DNA from: an uncultured Clostridia bacterium
GTDB taxonomy: Bacteria > Bacillota > Clostridia > Christensenellales > Aristaeellaceae
Length of the DNA: 14,217 nucleotides
Assembly: GCA_947600345.1 (NCBI GenBank)
Contig: CANQGC010000050.1
Span: 1 to 14,217, forward strand
Direction of reading: 5' to 3'
Positions 7,793-12,938 of this stretch are shown here, one piece after another. Under the pieces are notes generated by a model. That model saw only the letters and a program-made list of their open reading frames with translations, was not told the DNA's origin and did no database searches. Position 1 is the stretch's first letter. Each line of letters starts with the position of its first letter. The position numbers and the translations under genes were made by a program.

Positions 7793-7828
7793 GAACTCCC
7801 GGCCCCATGGATGCGGGGCCGGGAGTTC
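7793..7828 (-). terminator. Strong 14-bp hairpin, possible terminator without T-tract
   Basis: Positions 7793-7806 are the exact reverse complement of 7815-7828 with an 8-base loop. The hairpin starts 58 bases after the stop of the minus-strand gene ending at 7887. Stem strength and position suit a 3' end of that transcript, but no T-run follows on either strand, so intrinsic termination is uncertain. Confidence 0.45.
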
Positions 7829-7886
7829 TGAGCTGCGCGCCGGTTGCGTCCTGCGCGCGTCGAAAGTTCTTTGACACTCTGTCGCT

Positions 7887-8084
7887 TCAAGCTTCCACGC
7901 CTCGCCGCGGGCGCGGCCTGGCCTCTTCGTCGGGGCGCACGGCCGCCAGCGGGAGCGCGAGGTGGATGTGCAGGTCGATGATGATGTCCGCGGGAAGCGG
8001 CTCGCCGATCTGTGAGTAGAGTTTGCGAATGCGCTCGACCTGTTTGGCTGCGCGCTGGTTGCGTATTTCGTTGCCTCTTGGCAT
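7887..8084 (-). CDS. Small protein of unknown function, 65 aa
   Basis: The case for a real gene is the site GGGGAGGG six bases before the ATG and its position 45 bases after the AlkD-like gene on the same strand. The product begins with a basic helical part (MPRGNEIRNQRAAKQVERIRKLY, split at residue 20 into two halves of one likely helix), followed by a hydrophobic segment (about 32-48, IIIDLHIHLALPL) and a Pro/Arg-rich tail. I do not recognise a family. Three other frames overlap it, but none has a comparable ribosome binding site. It may be a small nucleic-acid-binding protein judging from charge, but that is weak. Confidence 0.5.
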   Translation of the reverse strand: MPRGNEIRNQRAAKQVERIRKLYSQIGEPLPADIIIDLHIHLALPLAAVRPDEEARPRPRRGVEA

Positions 8085-8129
8085 GGCAATCCCTCCCCTT
8101 CGACAAACAATATGCCGCTCATCGACGCG

Positions 8130-8837
8130 TTATGACCGCTTTCGGGAAGAAATTCTCAAATCTCGCAAATATTTTTTTCGCTCGGGCGGAATCCGGTCGC
8201 TCTCCGTCGCCTTTTGGATCGCCCTATTGTGCGTCCACTCCGGCAGGCGGCGGGTTTCGATGTAGAGAAGCGCCGCGTCCCACTGCTTCGCCAGCGCCGT
8301 GGCGAAGTACCAGGCGACCATCATGTCCACGTAGTACTCCCCCGGCACCAGTCCCGCCACGCGCGCCAGGTCGCCCGGCTCGAAGCGCTCGTCCAGGAAG
8401 TGGCGCAGGAGCATCCCCGCGCCGTAGCGAACGGTGTAGGTCCTCCCCGAATCCAGCCAGGCGTCGATCCGCTCCCGCAGCGCCTCCGGCCGGCGAATCA
8501 GCGCCTTGGGCGCGGTCTGATCGCAGGTCGCCCAGTTGTCGATGTGCGGCAGAAACGCCTCCAGCGCCGCGACGCATTCGTCCCAGTCGCGGATGCGCTC
8601 GATCAGGAAGCCGTGCAGGTTGTTCTCCTCGAAGGTTTCGTGCGGCAGCGCCGCCAGAAACTCCGCCGCGTCGGGCGTACCGCTCAGCTCCCGCGCCAGC
8701 TTCCGCAGCGCAGGCGTGCGCACGCCGATCACGACAGATGGATCGAGGTTCGGCAGCAGCTTCGCGTTGAACGCCCGAACCTTCTCGTCGCGCAGCGCGA
8801 ACAGCCGCGCGCGCACCCGCTCCACGCCGCCGCTCAC
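8130..8837 (-). CDS. AlkD-like DNA alkylation repair protein (HEAT-repeat glycosylase family)
   Basis: The 235-residue length and all-helical make-up fit the AlkD-like family, which removes bulky or charged alkylated bases such as N3- and N7-alkylpurines. Family-like segments are GVRTPALRKLAREL (38-51), NNLHGFLIERI (72-82), HIDNWATCDQ (98-107), YTVRYGAGMLL (134-144), VDMMVAWYFATALAK (170-184) and HNRAIQKATESDRIP (203-217). Trp102 and Asp106 have the W-x3-D spacing of the catalytic Trp/Asp pair of Bacillus AlkD. The start is GTG, whose bases overlap the stop of the upstream TfoX-N gene by four (GTGA), indicating translational coupling. Activity is inferred from family, not shown. Confidence 0.88.
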   Translation of the reverse strand: MSGGVERVRARLFALRDEKVRAFNAKLLPNLDPSVVIGVRTPALRKLARELSGTPDAAEFLAALPHETFEENNLHGFLIERIRDWDECVAALEAFLPHIDNWATCDQTAPKALIRRPEALRERIDAWLDSGRTYTVRYGAGMLLRHFLDERFEPGDLARVAGLVPGEYYVDMMVAWYFATALAKQWDAALLYIETRRLPEWTHNRAIQKATESDRIPPERKKYLRDLRISSRKRS

Positions 8838-9157
8838 TTGGCCGCCTTCTTCCTCGGCTTCGGCGCGGGGAGCTCGGGCCAGATGGCCTCGAACAGCTCC
8901 GCCAGGAATTCCCGGTCGTCGAGCTTATCCACGAACAGCACGCCCTTCGCGCCGGGATAGGGAGGTTCCGGCTCCGCGTCCGGCAGAAGCTTGCGCGCCG
9001 CGGGCACGTCCTTCACGGCGAGGGCGTCGTCGTACAGCCCGCCGATGACCTTCTCCCGATAGTAGACCACGTACTCGCCCATCATCGGGCGAAAGCGCAC
9101 GTCCAGCCCCTCGAGCTGGCCGGAGACGTATTCCAGGAACCGTTTGTTCGTCGCCAT
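8834..9157 (-). CDS. TfoX N-terminal domain protein
   Basis: 107 residues. The start MATNKRF is preferred because GGGAGG lies 6 bases upstream; the frame opens 21 codons earlier but that part overlaps a hairpin and has no good site. The fold signature is MMGEYVVYYREKVIGGLYDDALAVK (about residues 25-49, read as MMGEYVVYYR then EKVIGGLYDD) plus LFVDKLDDREFLAELF (74-89). It matches the stand-alone TfoX/Sxy N-terminal domain family. The C-terminal TfoX domain of Gammaproteobacteria is absent, so a competence role should not be assumed. The tail is Pro/Lys-rich (PAPKPRKKAAK). It overlaps the AlkD-like gene by four bases, so the two proteins are made together; no biochemical link is known to me. 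Confidence 0.88.
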   Translation of the reverse strand: MATNKRFLEYVSGQLEGLDVRFRPMMGEYVVYYREKVIGGLYDDALAVKDVPAARKLLPDAEPEPPYPGAKGVLFVDKLDDREFLAELFEAIWPELPAPKPRKKAAK

Positions 9158-9193
9158 ATCCTTCCTCCCGAATATTTTTCTGAATAACATGAA

Positions 9194-9211
9194 ACCCCTC
9201 GCCGGAGGGGT
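9194..9211 (-). terminator. Hairpin between ferredoxin and TfoX-N genes
   Basis: ACCCCTC (9194-9200) pairs with GAGGGGT (9205-9211) around a 4-base loop. On the minus strand it sits 50 bases after the ferredoxin stop and is followed by a T-rich but interrupted stretch (TTTCATGTTATT). It could be a weak terminator of the ferredoxin transcript, leaving partial read-through into the TfoX-N/AlkD genes. Confidence 0.45.
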
Positions 9212-9260
9212 GTCCGACAAGGGGTGGCTTTGAGTTGACGATTCGAACCTCAGAGGTCGA

Positions 9261-9431
9261 TCAAGCCTCGTGAGGCGCGCCGACGGGGCAGACGCCCTCG
9301 CAGGAACCGCAGGAAATGCAGGTATCCGCGTCGATCACATACTTGCCGTCGCCCTCAGAGATGGCGTTCACCGGGCACTCCTCGGAGCAAGCACCGCACA
9401 TTACACAATCGTCAGAAATCTGATAAGCCAT
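9261..9431 (-). CDS. 2[4Fe-4S] ferredoxin, clostridial type
   Basis: A 56-residue soluble electron carrier. Two complete cluster motifs are present: Cys 9, 12, 15, 19 (CVMCGACSEECP) and Cys 38, 41, 44, 48 (CISCGSCEGVCP). This is the usual length and spacing for clostridial ferredoxins that serve pyruvate:ferredoxin oxidoreductase, hydrogenase or similar enzymes of anaerobes. The start MAYQISDDC has GGAGGTG five bases upstream. A consensus promoter lies just before the gene (9460-9488), so it is probably transcribed alone or with weak read-through downstream. Confidence 0.96.
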   Translation of the reverse strand: MAYQISDDCVMCGACSEECPVNAISEGDGKYVIDADTCISCGSCEGVCPVGAPHEA

Positions 9432-9459
9432 GATTACACCTCCATATTGTGATAGGGAT

Positions 9460-9488
9460 ATTATAACCGCAAAGCCGCCAAAAAGCAA
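9460..9488 (-). promoter_or_regulatory. Sigma-A promoter of the ferredoxin gene
   Basis: On the minus strand, TTGCTT (9483-9488) and a perfect TATAAT (9460-9465) are separated by 17 bases. The expected start near 9453 leaves a short leader that contains the GGAGGTG site. Confidence 0.75.
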
Positions 9489-9506
9489 GGGTTAAATGTG
9501 AGAAAG

Positions 9507-9551
9507 CGCAGAAAATCCCTCTGCGGGCGCGCCGGGCCGCAAATGCCCGGC
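9507..9551. promoter_or_regulatory. Two short inverted repeats between divergent promoters
   Basis: CGCAGA (9507-9512) pairs with TCTGCG (9520-9525), and GCCGGGC (9531-9537) pairs with GCCCGGC (9545-9551); both have 7-base centres. They lie between the -35 of the ferredoxin promoter (9488) and that of the PAS-CPBP gene (9577). They could be operators for either promoter. GC-rich sequence makes such repeats common by chance. Confidence 0.25.
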
Positions 9552-9576
9552 AAATGCGCGGCGGGAAGGAACGCCC

Positions 9577-9605
9577 TTGACAGGCGCTTCGAAGTCGCAT
9601 ATAAT
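9577..9605 (+). promoter_or_regulatory. Full-consensus sigma-A promoter of the PAS-CPBP gene
   Basis: TTGACA (9577-9582), a 17-base spacer and TATAAT (9600-9605) match the consensus at all twelve positions. Transcription would start near 9612, about 39 bases before the ATG at 9651. Such a strong basal promoter suggests high expression or control by a repressor. Confidence 0.85.
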
Positions 9606-9650
9606 GATTGTGTAAAATCCCGATGATTCCGGCGAAGCACAGGAGGCAGG

Positions 9651-10697
9651 ATGCAAATGCTGACAGGCCAGAGCGAAAAGGAATTCCTCCCCCGAATACT
9701 GCGGGATATGCGCGACGACGTGCTGGCCCTGAACACGAAGGGCGAGATCCTCTATCTGAACGAACAGGGGCGGGCGCTGCTGGGCGAGGGCGGGGATCCC
9801 ACCGGCCAGAAGTACGCCTCCCTAATGGCGCGGGAGGCGCAGGAGCGCAACGACGCCTTTCACCAGTTCGTGGTCGACGCGGTGTACGACAAGGTACACG
9901 CCCACAGCGGCGAGGTGAATTACGTCACGCCCGGCGGCGAGGAGCGCCGCTTCCGCATGACGTCCTCCTTCCTGCGCGACGAGACCCGGCAGGAGCGGCT
10001 GGGCGTGGTGGTGCTCTTCTCCGACATCACCGAGGTGGCCCGGCTGCAGCGCCAGCGCCGGGAGGCCTCGATCATATTCGCGCTGTTGATGATCTTCGTG
10101 TGCGTCCACCTGTTTCTGTGGCAGCTCCTTCTCCGGCTGGGCATCGATCCGCGCCCGTTCATGACCCTGATGATCGAGGGTGTTTCGCTGATCATGTTCT
10201 TCATCATCATCAAGACCACGAGCTTCTCCATCCACGACATCGGCCTGCGCGTCACCGACGCCCGGGCAACCTTTGTGCCGGATCTGCTGATCACGGCGGC
10301 GGTGGCGGCGGCGCTGGTGCTGGGAAAGCTGGCGCTACTGCGCGTGGCCCCCGGCTTCTTTCCGGCGGGCGCGCCGTTCTGGGACTGGAGCGTCGGCACC
10401 GTCAAGAGCGTATTCTATCCGCTCACCGTCATACTGCAGGAGTTCCTAGCCCGCGGCGTCATACAGGAGAATCTGCGGCGCATCTTCTACGGCAAGCACG
10501 CGGGCGCGCTCTCCATCGTCGTATCGGCGCTGATCTTCGGCGCGCTCCACATCTTCTACGGCCTGACCTACATGCTGGCCGCTTCGCTGCTGCTGGGCGT
10601 GCTGGGCATACTCTACAACAAGCAGCGCAACATCTGGGGCCTGAGCATCATCCACTGCGTGCTGGGCCAGGTGGCCACCTTCCTGCGATACATTTAG
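9651..10697 (+). CDS. PAS domain - CPBP (CAAX/Abi-like) intramembrane protease fusion
   Basis: 348 residues. AGGAGG lies four bases before the ATG; a second ATG two codons on is also possible. Residues about 16-130 form a PAS sensor domain, with core IYL-type strands (GEILYLNEQGRALLG) and the typical ending VVLFSDITEVARLQRQ, which runs as a short helix into the membrane part. At least six hydrophobic segments follow (about 140-162, 170-188, 208-230, 252-266, 284-303, 306-322). CPBP motifs: motif 1 reads QEFLAR (263-268), where the family has EExxxR; motif 2 FGALH (296-300) is intact; motif 3 has His335 followed by HCVLG instead of HxxxN. The first Glu of motif 1, a catalytic position in Rce1, is therefore Gln. 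The protein may be an altered or inactive protease used as a sensor. The fusion of PAS to CPBP is uncommon. Confidence 0.85.
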   Translation: MQMLTGQSEKEFLPRILRDMRDDVLALNTKGEILYLNEQGRALLGEGGDPTGQKYASLMAREAQERNDAFHQFVVDAVYDKVHAHSGEVNYVTPGGEERRFRMTSSFLRDETRQERLGVVVLFSDITEVARLQRQRREASIIFALLMIFVCVHLFLWQLLLRLGIDPRPFMTLMIEGVSLIMFFIIIKTTSFSIHDIGLRVTDARATFVPDLLITAAVAAALVLGKLALLRVAPGFFPAGAPFWDWSVGTVKSVFYPLTVILQEFLARGVIQENLRRIFYGKHAGALSIVVSALIFGALHIFYGLTYMLAASLLLGVLGILYNKQRNIWGLSIIHCVLGQVATFLRYI

Positions 10698-10729
10698 GGA
10701 GCCGCGCTCATCCGGCGCATGCAAAACCC

Positions 10730-10758
10730 TTGACAGATACATCGAACCTCGATATAAT
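10730..10758 (+). promoter_or_regulatory. Full-consensus sigma-A promoter of the PadR-DUF2812 operon
   Basis: TTGACA (10730-10735), a 17-base spacer and TATAAT (10753-10758) are a perfect match. The start would be near 10765, inside the right arm of the operator palindrome, leaving about 29 bases before the PadR ATG. Confidence 0.88.
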
Positions 10759-10781
10759 AACTATATCGAGGTTCGATGTAT
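10737..10781. promoter_or_regulatory. 20-bp perfect inverted repeat, likely PadR auto-operator
   Basis: Positions 10737-10756 are the exact reverse complement of 10762-10781 with a 5-base centre. Each arm contains its own palindrome ATCGA-N3-TCGAT (10741-10753 and 10765-10777), so two dimer sites may lie side by side. The left arm covers the promoter spacer and the -10; the right arm covers the start site. The palindrome ends 12 bases before the PadR gene. Because transcription should begin within the right arm, it acts most plausibly as DNA, not as an RNA hairpin. Autorepression is the normal mode of PadR regulators. Confidence 0.8.
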
Positions 10782-10793
10782 TTTGGAGGGCTT

Positions 10794-11117
10794 ATGGACG
10801 AGCGGATTCGGCGGGTGTATGTGCCGATGACGGAGACGGGGTTTTACATTCTGTTTGGTTTGGGAACGCCGCGGCACGGCTACGGCATCGGGCAGCGGGT
10901 GAAGGAGATGACCGGCGGCGCGGTGGTCATCGGTCCGGGCACGATGTACGGCACGCTATCGAAGATGGAGCAGGACGGCTTGATCGAGGTTTGCGCGGAG
11001 CAGGACAAGCGCAAGCTCTACCGGCGCACGGCGCTGGGCGAGGAAGTTTTGGCGCTGGAGCTTCGGCGCATCGAGCGGCTATACAAAAACAGCAGGGGGG
11101 AGGATTGGCATGCGTAA
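10794..11117 (+). CDS. PadR-family transcriptional regulator
   Basis: 107 residues forming a single winged-helix domain: GFYILFGLGTPRHGYGI (16-32), the recognition-helix region VVIGPGTMYGTLSKMEQDGL (44-63), and the wing with DKRKLYRRTALGEE (71-84), followed by a short C-terminal dimer helix. This is the small PadR-s2 type. The ATG at 10794 is preferred because GGAGGG lies four bases upstream; an in-frame ATG at 10776 lies within the operator and has no ribosome binding site. It overlaps the DUF2812 gene by 8 bases, the usual partner of this PadR type. It most likely binds the palindrome at 10737-10781 and is released by a ligand or membrane stress; the inducer is unknown. Confidence 0.93.
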   Translation: MDERIRRVYVPMTETGFYILFGLGTPRHGYGIGQRVKEMTGGAVVIGPGTMYGTLSKMEQDGLIEVCAEQDKRKLYRRTALGEEVLALELRRIERLYKNSRGEDWHA

Positions 11118-11658
11118 GACGTTTGTGCGCTTTTTCACCATTGCGGACTATGAGGAGGAGGAAGCCTGGCTGCGGGAACAGCACCGCGCAGGTTGGAGAC
11201 TGGTGCGAACCATCATCCCCTGCTTCTACATCTTTGAAAAATGCGCGCCGGAAGACGTGATTTACCGGCTGGACTACAAAAACGGCGCGCAGGACGGCGA
11301 ATACATGCAGATGCTCCGTGACTTTGGCTGGGAGTATTTCCACTGCTGCATGGGCTGGCTCTACTTCCGCAAGCCGGCATCGGAGATGAAAAACGAGGGC
11401 GAGGATTCGCTCTTCTCGGATGACGCGAGCAAGCTGGAGATGATCCGGCACATCATTCGCACGCGGATGCTGCCAATCCTCATCATCTTCCTCACCTGCA
11501 CGCTGCCGAACTGCGTTCGCGCGATGAACGGGGCCTCCGGTTCGTCCAGCCTCGGCCTATTCGCGCTGTTCTTCGCCCCGCTGATCCTCTGCCTCTGGAT
11601 CTTTTTGCATTGCGGGATAAAGCTGCAAAGATTGAGCCGGAAGTATGGCGGCAGATAG
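11110..11658 (+). CDS. DUF2812 membrane protein, PadR partner
   Basis: 182 residues. The N-terminal 90 residues form the DUF2812 domain: FFTIADYEEEEAWLREQHRAG (8-28 region, starting FFTIADYEEEE), GWRLV (28-32), DVIYRLDYK (49-57) and the aromatic FGWEYFHCCMGWLYFRKP (72-89). Two membrane segments follow at about 119-137 and 147-170, with a basic tail (KLQRLSRKYGGR). GGGGGGAGG lies six bases before the ATG, inside the end of the PadR gene. In many Firmicutes DUF2812 genes directly follow PadR genes, and the domain is thought to sit on the cytoplasmic side of the membrane. Its biochemical role is not known. Confidence 0.88.
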   Translation: MRKTFVRFFTIADYEEEEAWLREQHRAGWRLVRTIIPCFYIFEKCAPEDVIYRLDYKNGAQDGEYMQMLRDFGWEYFHCCMGWLYFRKPASEMKNEGEDSLFSDDASKLEMIRHIIRTRMLPILIIFLTCTLPNCVRAMNGASGSSSLGLFALFFAPLILCLWIFLHCGIKLQRLSRKYGGR

Positions 11659-11695
11659 AATCGATGCGGACGGGAGCCTTCGCCCGGATTCCCGG

Positions 11696-11724
11696 TTGAC
11701 AGAAGCGGCAAACTCGTGTAGAAT
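11696..11724 (+). promoter_or_regulatory. Sigma-A promoter of the AbrB/PIN operon
   Basis: TTGACA (11696-11701), 17 bases, TAGAAT (11719-11724): eleven of twelve positions match consensus. The start would be near 11731, about 40 bases before the antitoxin ATG. AbrB-type antitoxins usually repress their own promoter; no clear palindrome is visible here. Confidence 0.8.
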
Positions 11725-11771
11725 GAAGGAAAGGAAAACACGGAAAGTAAGAAATGTAAGGAGATGGGCGC

Positions 11772-12038
11772 ATGGAGATTGCGAAGGTTACCAGCAAGGG
11801 GCAGATCACCATTCCGATCGCAATTCGAAAATCGCTCGGCGTGCGCGAGGGCGACAAGGTTCTGTTCGTGGAACAAAACGGCCAGATTGTCCTGATGAAT
11901 TCATCGATGGATGCGCTGCGGCGGGCGCAGATCGCCTTCGCCGGCGAGGCGGAGAGGGCCGGGCTGCGCGATGAAGATGATGTCGTTCAAATGATGCGCG
12001 CGTTCCGGCAGGAGAGATACGATGCGCGCAATGATTGA
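11772..12038 (+). CDS. AbrB/SpoVT-family antitoxin
   Basis: 88 residues. The N-terminal swapped-hairpin DNA-binding domain is typical: VTSKGQITIPIAIRKSLGV (6-24), EGDKVLFVEQNGQIVLM (26-42). The acidic C-terminal part (about 45-88, with ERAGLRDEDDVVQMMRAFRQ at 61-80) should wrap the toxin. AAGGAG lies 8 bases before the ATG. Its end overlaps the PIN toxin gene by 17 bases, so antitoxin and toxin are translated together. The expected job is to neutralise the PIN nuclease and repress the operon. Confidence 0.94.
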   Translation: MEIAKVTSKGQITIPIAIRKSLGVREGDKVLFVEQNGQIVLMNSSMDALRRAQIAFAGEAERAGLRDEDDVVQMMRAFRQERYDARND

Positions 12039-12435
12039 TACCAACATACTGGTTTCGGCGATGTTGTTTCCGAATTCGCCTATCAACCCGATGCTGGCGC
12101 ACATCATCTCCCATCACACGCTGGTAATATCCTCGTTTGTGATCGAAGAGCTTCGCGACGTGGTGCGGCGCAAATTTCCGGGACGGGAACAAGCGGTCGA
12201 AATCCTTCTGGAGCACATGCGCTTCGAACTCGCGCAAACGCCTCGACAGATTGAGACGGACGTCTTTGAAATACGCGATATGAAAGATTATCCGGTATTA
12301 TACACGGCGATGCGGGAAGATGTCGATGTGCTGATTACGGGAGACAAGGATTTTGCGGGTGTCGCGGTGGATCGGCCGAAGATTCTGACTCCTGCGGAAT
12401 ATCGAAATCAATACATGTGTGGGAAGGCAAATTGA
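12022..12435 (+). CDS. PIN-domain toxin (putative ribonuclease)
   Basis: 137 residues, a full-length single PIN domain of the toxin-antitoxin type (COG1569-like). The acidic metal-binding set is present: Asp6 in MIDTNIL, Glu42/43 in VIEELRD, Asp89 in KDYPVLYTA, and Asp108/Asp110 in LITGDKDF. Such domains cleave RNA with Mg or Mn; the target cannot be told from sequence. The ATG at 12022 has AGGAG eight bases upstream; the ATG three codons later would be too far. No frameshift or truncation is seen, so the module looks functional. Confidence 0.93.
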   Translation: MRAMIDTNILVSAMLFPNSPINPMLAHIISHHTLVISSFVIEELRDVVRRKFPGREQAVEILLEHMRFELAQTPRQIETDVFEIRDMKDYPVLYTAMREDVDVLITGDKDFAGVAVDRPKILTPAEYRNQYMCGKAN

Positions 12436-12451
12436 GAACTTGGTTCTTTTT
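12435..12451 (+). terminator. Weak terminator at the end of the PIN gene
   Basis: AGAAC (12435-12439) pairs with GTTCT (12443-12447) around a TTG loop and is followed by TTTT. The stem is only 5 bp and starts at the last base of the stop codon, so it is a marginal terminator. Confidence 0.3.
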
Positions 12452-12500
12452 GAAGATTCTATTCATTTTGATGGAGCGTTGAAAAGTTAGCTGCGGACTC

Positions 12501-12536
12501 TTTTGGGCTGGGAAGCTTCCGCTTCCCAGCCCAAAA
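12501..12536. repeat. 16-bp perfect hairpin
   Basis: Positions 12501-12516 are the exact reverse complement of 12521-12536 with a 4-base loop. The stem opens with TTTT and closes with AAAA, so it has an A-side and a T-side on each strand but no free T-tract. It lies between the convergent PIN and khpA genes, and may protect the 3' ends of both transcripts. Confidence 0.75.
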
Positions 12537-12595
12537 AATCGCCGCGGCGGCCCGCGCTTGGTGGACGATGGTTCGTCTGCGCGTGCTGCCGCGGC
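12533..12595 (-). terminator. Likely terminator of the ffh-rpsP-khpA transcript
   Basis: On the minus strand, GCCGCGGC arms (12588-12595 and 12541-12548) enclose smaller stems (GCGC 12579-12582 with 12554-12557; GACGA at 12573-12577 with 12564-12568 on the complementary strand). The structure is followed by GA and a run of six T (complement of 12533-12538). It is 113 bases or more after the khpA stop. The stem is imperfect, so this is a moderate call. Confidence 0.4.
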
Positions 12596-12626
12596 TTGGA
12601 TTTTGGCGCGGGCCGCTGGGGTTACG

Positions 12627-12649
12627 CTTAAGGGGCTTTGCCCCTTAAG
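12627..12649. repeat. 10-bp perfect hairpin, triplet loop
   Basis: CTTAAGGGGC (12627-12636) and its reverse complement (12640-12649) flank a TTT loop. It is one of two tandem triloop hairpins directly downstream of khpA. Confidence 0.7.
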
Positions 12650-12657
12650 AATTCCCA

Positions 12658-12680
12658 CCAAGGAACCTGAGGTTCCTTGG
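12658..12680. repeat. 10-bp perfect hairpin, triplet loop (second of pair)
   Basis: CCAAGGAACC (12658-12667) and its reverse complement (12671-12680) flank a TGA loop, eight bases from the previous hairpin. Same stem length and loop size as its neighbour, but a different sequence. On the minus strand it begins 28 bases after the khpA stop. Confidence 0.7.
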
Positions 12681-12707
12681 ATTCTCCCTTCTGGGGCACT
12701 GCTGCCC

Positions 12708-12935
12708 TTAGATGATCTCTACGAACACCGGTTTCTCGTCCTTGGCGGTGGCGGCCTTGACGACGGTGCGGATGGCCTTGGCGATGCGGCCCTGCTTGCC
12801 GATGACCTTGCCCATGTCGTCGGGATCGACCCGCAGCTCGATCACCGTGCCCTCCTCGGTCTCGACCTCGCGCACGTCCACGGCCTCGGGCTTATCCACC
12901 AGCGAGGTGGCGATGTACTTGACCAGTTCCACCAT
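12708..12935 (-). CDS. khpA: KH-domain RNA-binding protein KhpA
   Basis: 75 residues, the normal length of KhpA (YlqC). The single type-II KH domain has the GxxG loop as GKQG (46-49) in VIGKQGRIAKAIRTVVKAA. KhpA forms a dimer, often with KhpB/EloR, and acts as an RNA chaperone tied to cell division and elongation in Firmicutes. It follows rpsP by only three bases; GGAG inside the end of rpsP, 11 bases before the ATG, is the likely ribosome binding site. In many Firmicutes rimM and trmD come next; here the next sequence is non-coding with hairpins, so the operon ends. Confidence 0.95.
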   Translation of the reverse strand: MVELVKYIATSLVDKPEAVDVREVETEEGTVIELRVDPDDMGKVIGKQGRIAKAIRTVVKAATAKDEKPVFVEII

Positions 12936-12938
12936 GGC

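Larger units (their letters stand above)
7384..7886. other. 503-bp non-coding region with promoter and inverted repeats
   Basis: No open frame here has both a plausible ribosome binding site and recognisable protein content. Reading up: the leader and promoter of the large minus-strand gene (to about 7544), an AT-rich stretch (7550-7585), then a GC-rich stretch with inverted repeats at 7626-7653, 7707-7724, 7732-7746 and 7793-7828. The last is the likely 3' structure of the minus-strand gene ending at 7887. No tRNA, CRISPR array or transposase remnant is seen. Confidence 0.6.

Noticed and set aside
7557..7877. 106-codon minus-strand frame in the gene-free region
   Set aside because: No good ribosome binding site, and it covers inverted repeats; the overlapping frames in this stretch look non-coding.
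9230..9260. tRNA T-arm-like sequence (GGTTCGAATC on the minus strand) after the ferredoxin gene
   Set aside because: The T-stem has a mismatch and no anticodon, D-arm or acceptor stem can be fitted; the 5' part would lie in the ferredoxin coding region.
9608..11260. A 550-codon plus-strand frame running through the PAS-CPBP, PadR and DUF2812 genes
   Set aside because: It is in a different frame from all three recognised genes, crosses two promoters and an operator, and gives a low-complexity Arg/Gly/Ala product.
12436..12707. CRISPR array or insertion-sequence end in the hairpin-rich block
   Set aside because: The stems differ in sequence, are not direct repeats with regular spacers, and no transposase or target duplication is seen.
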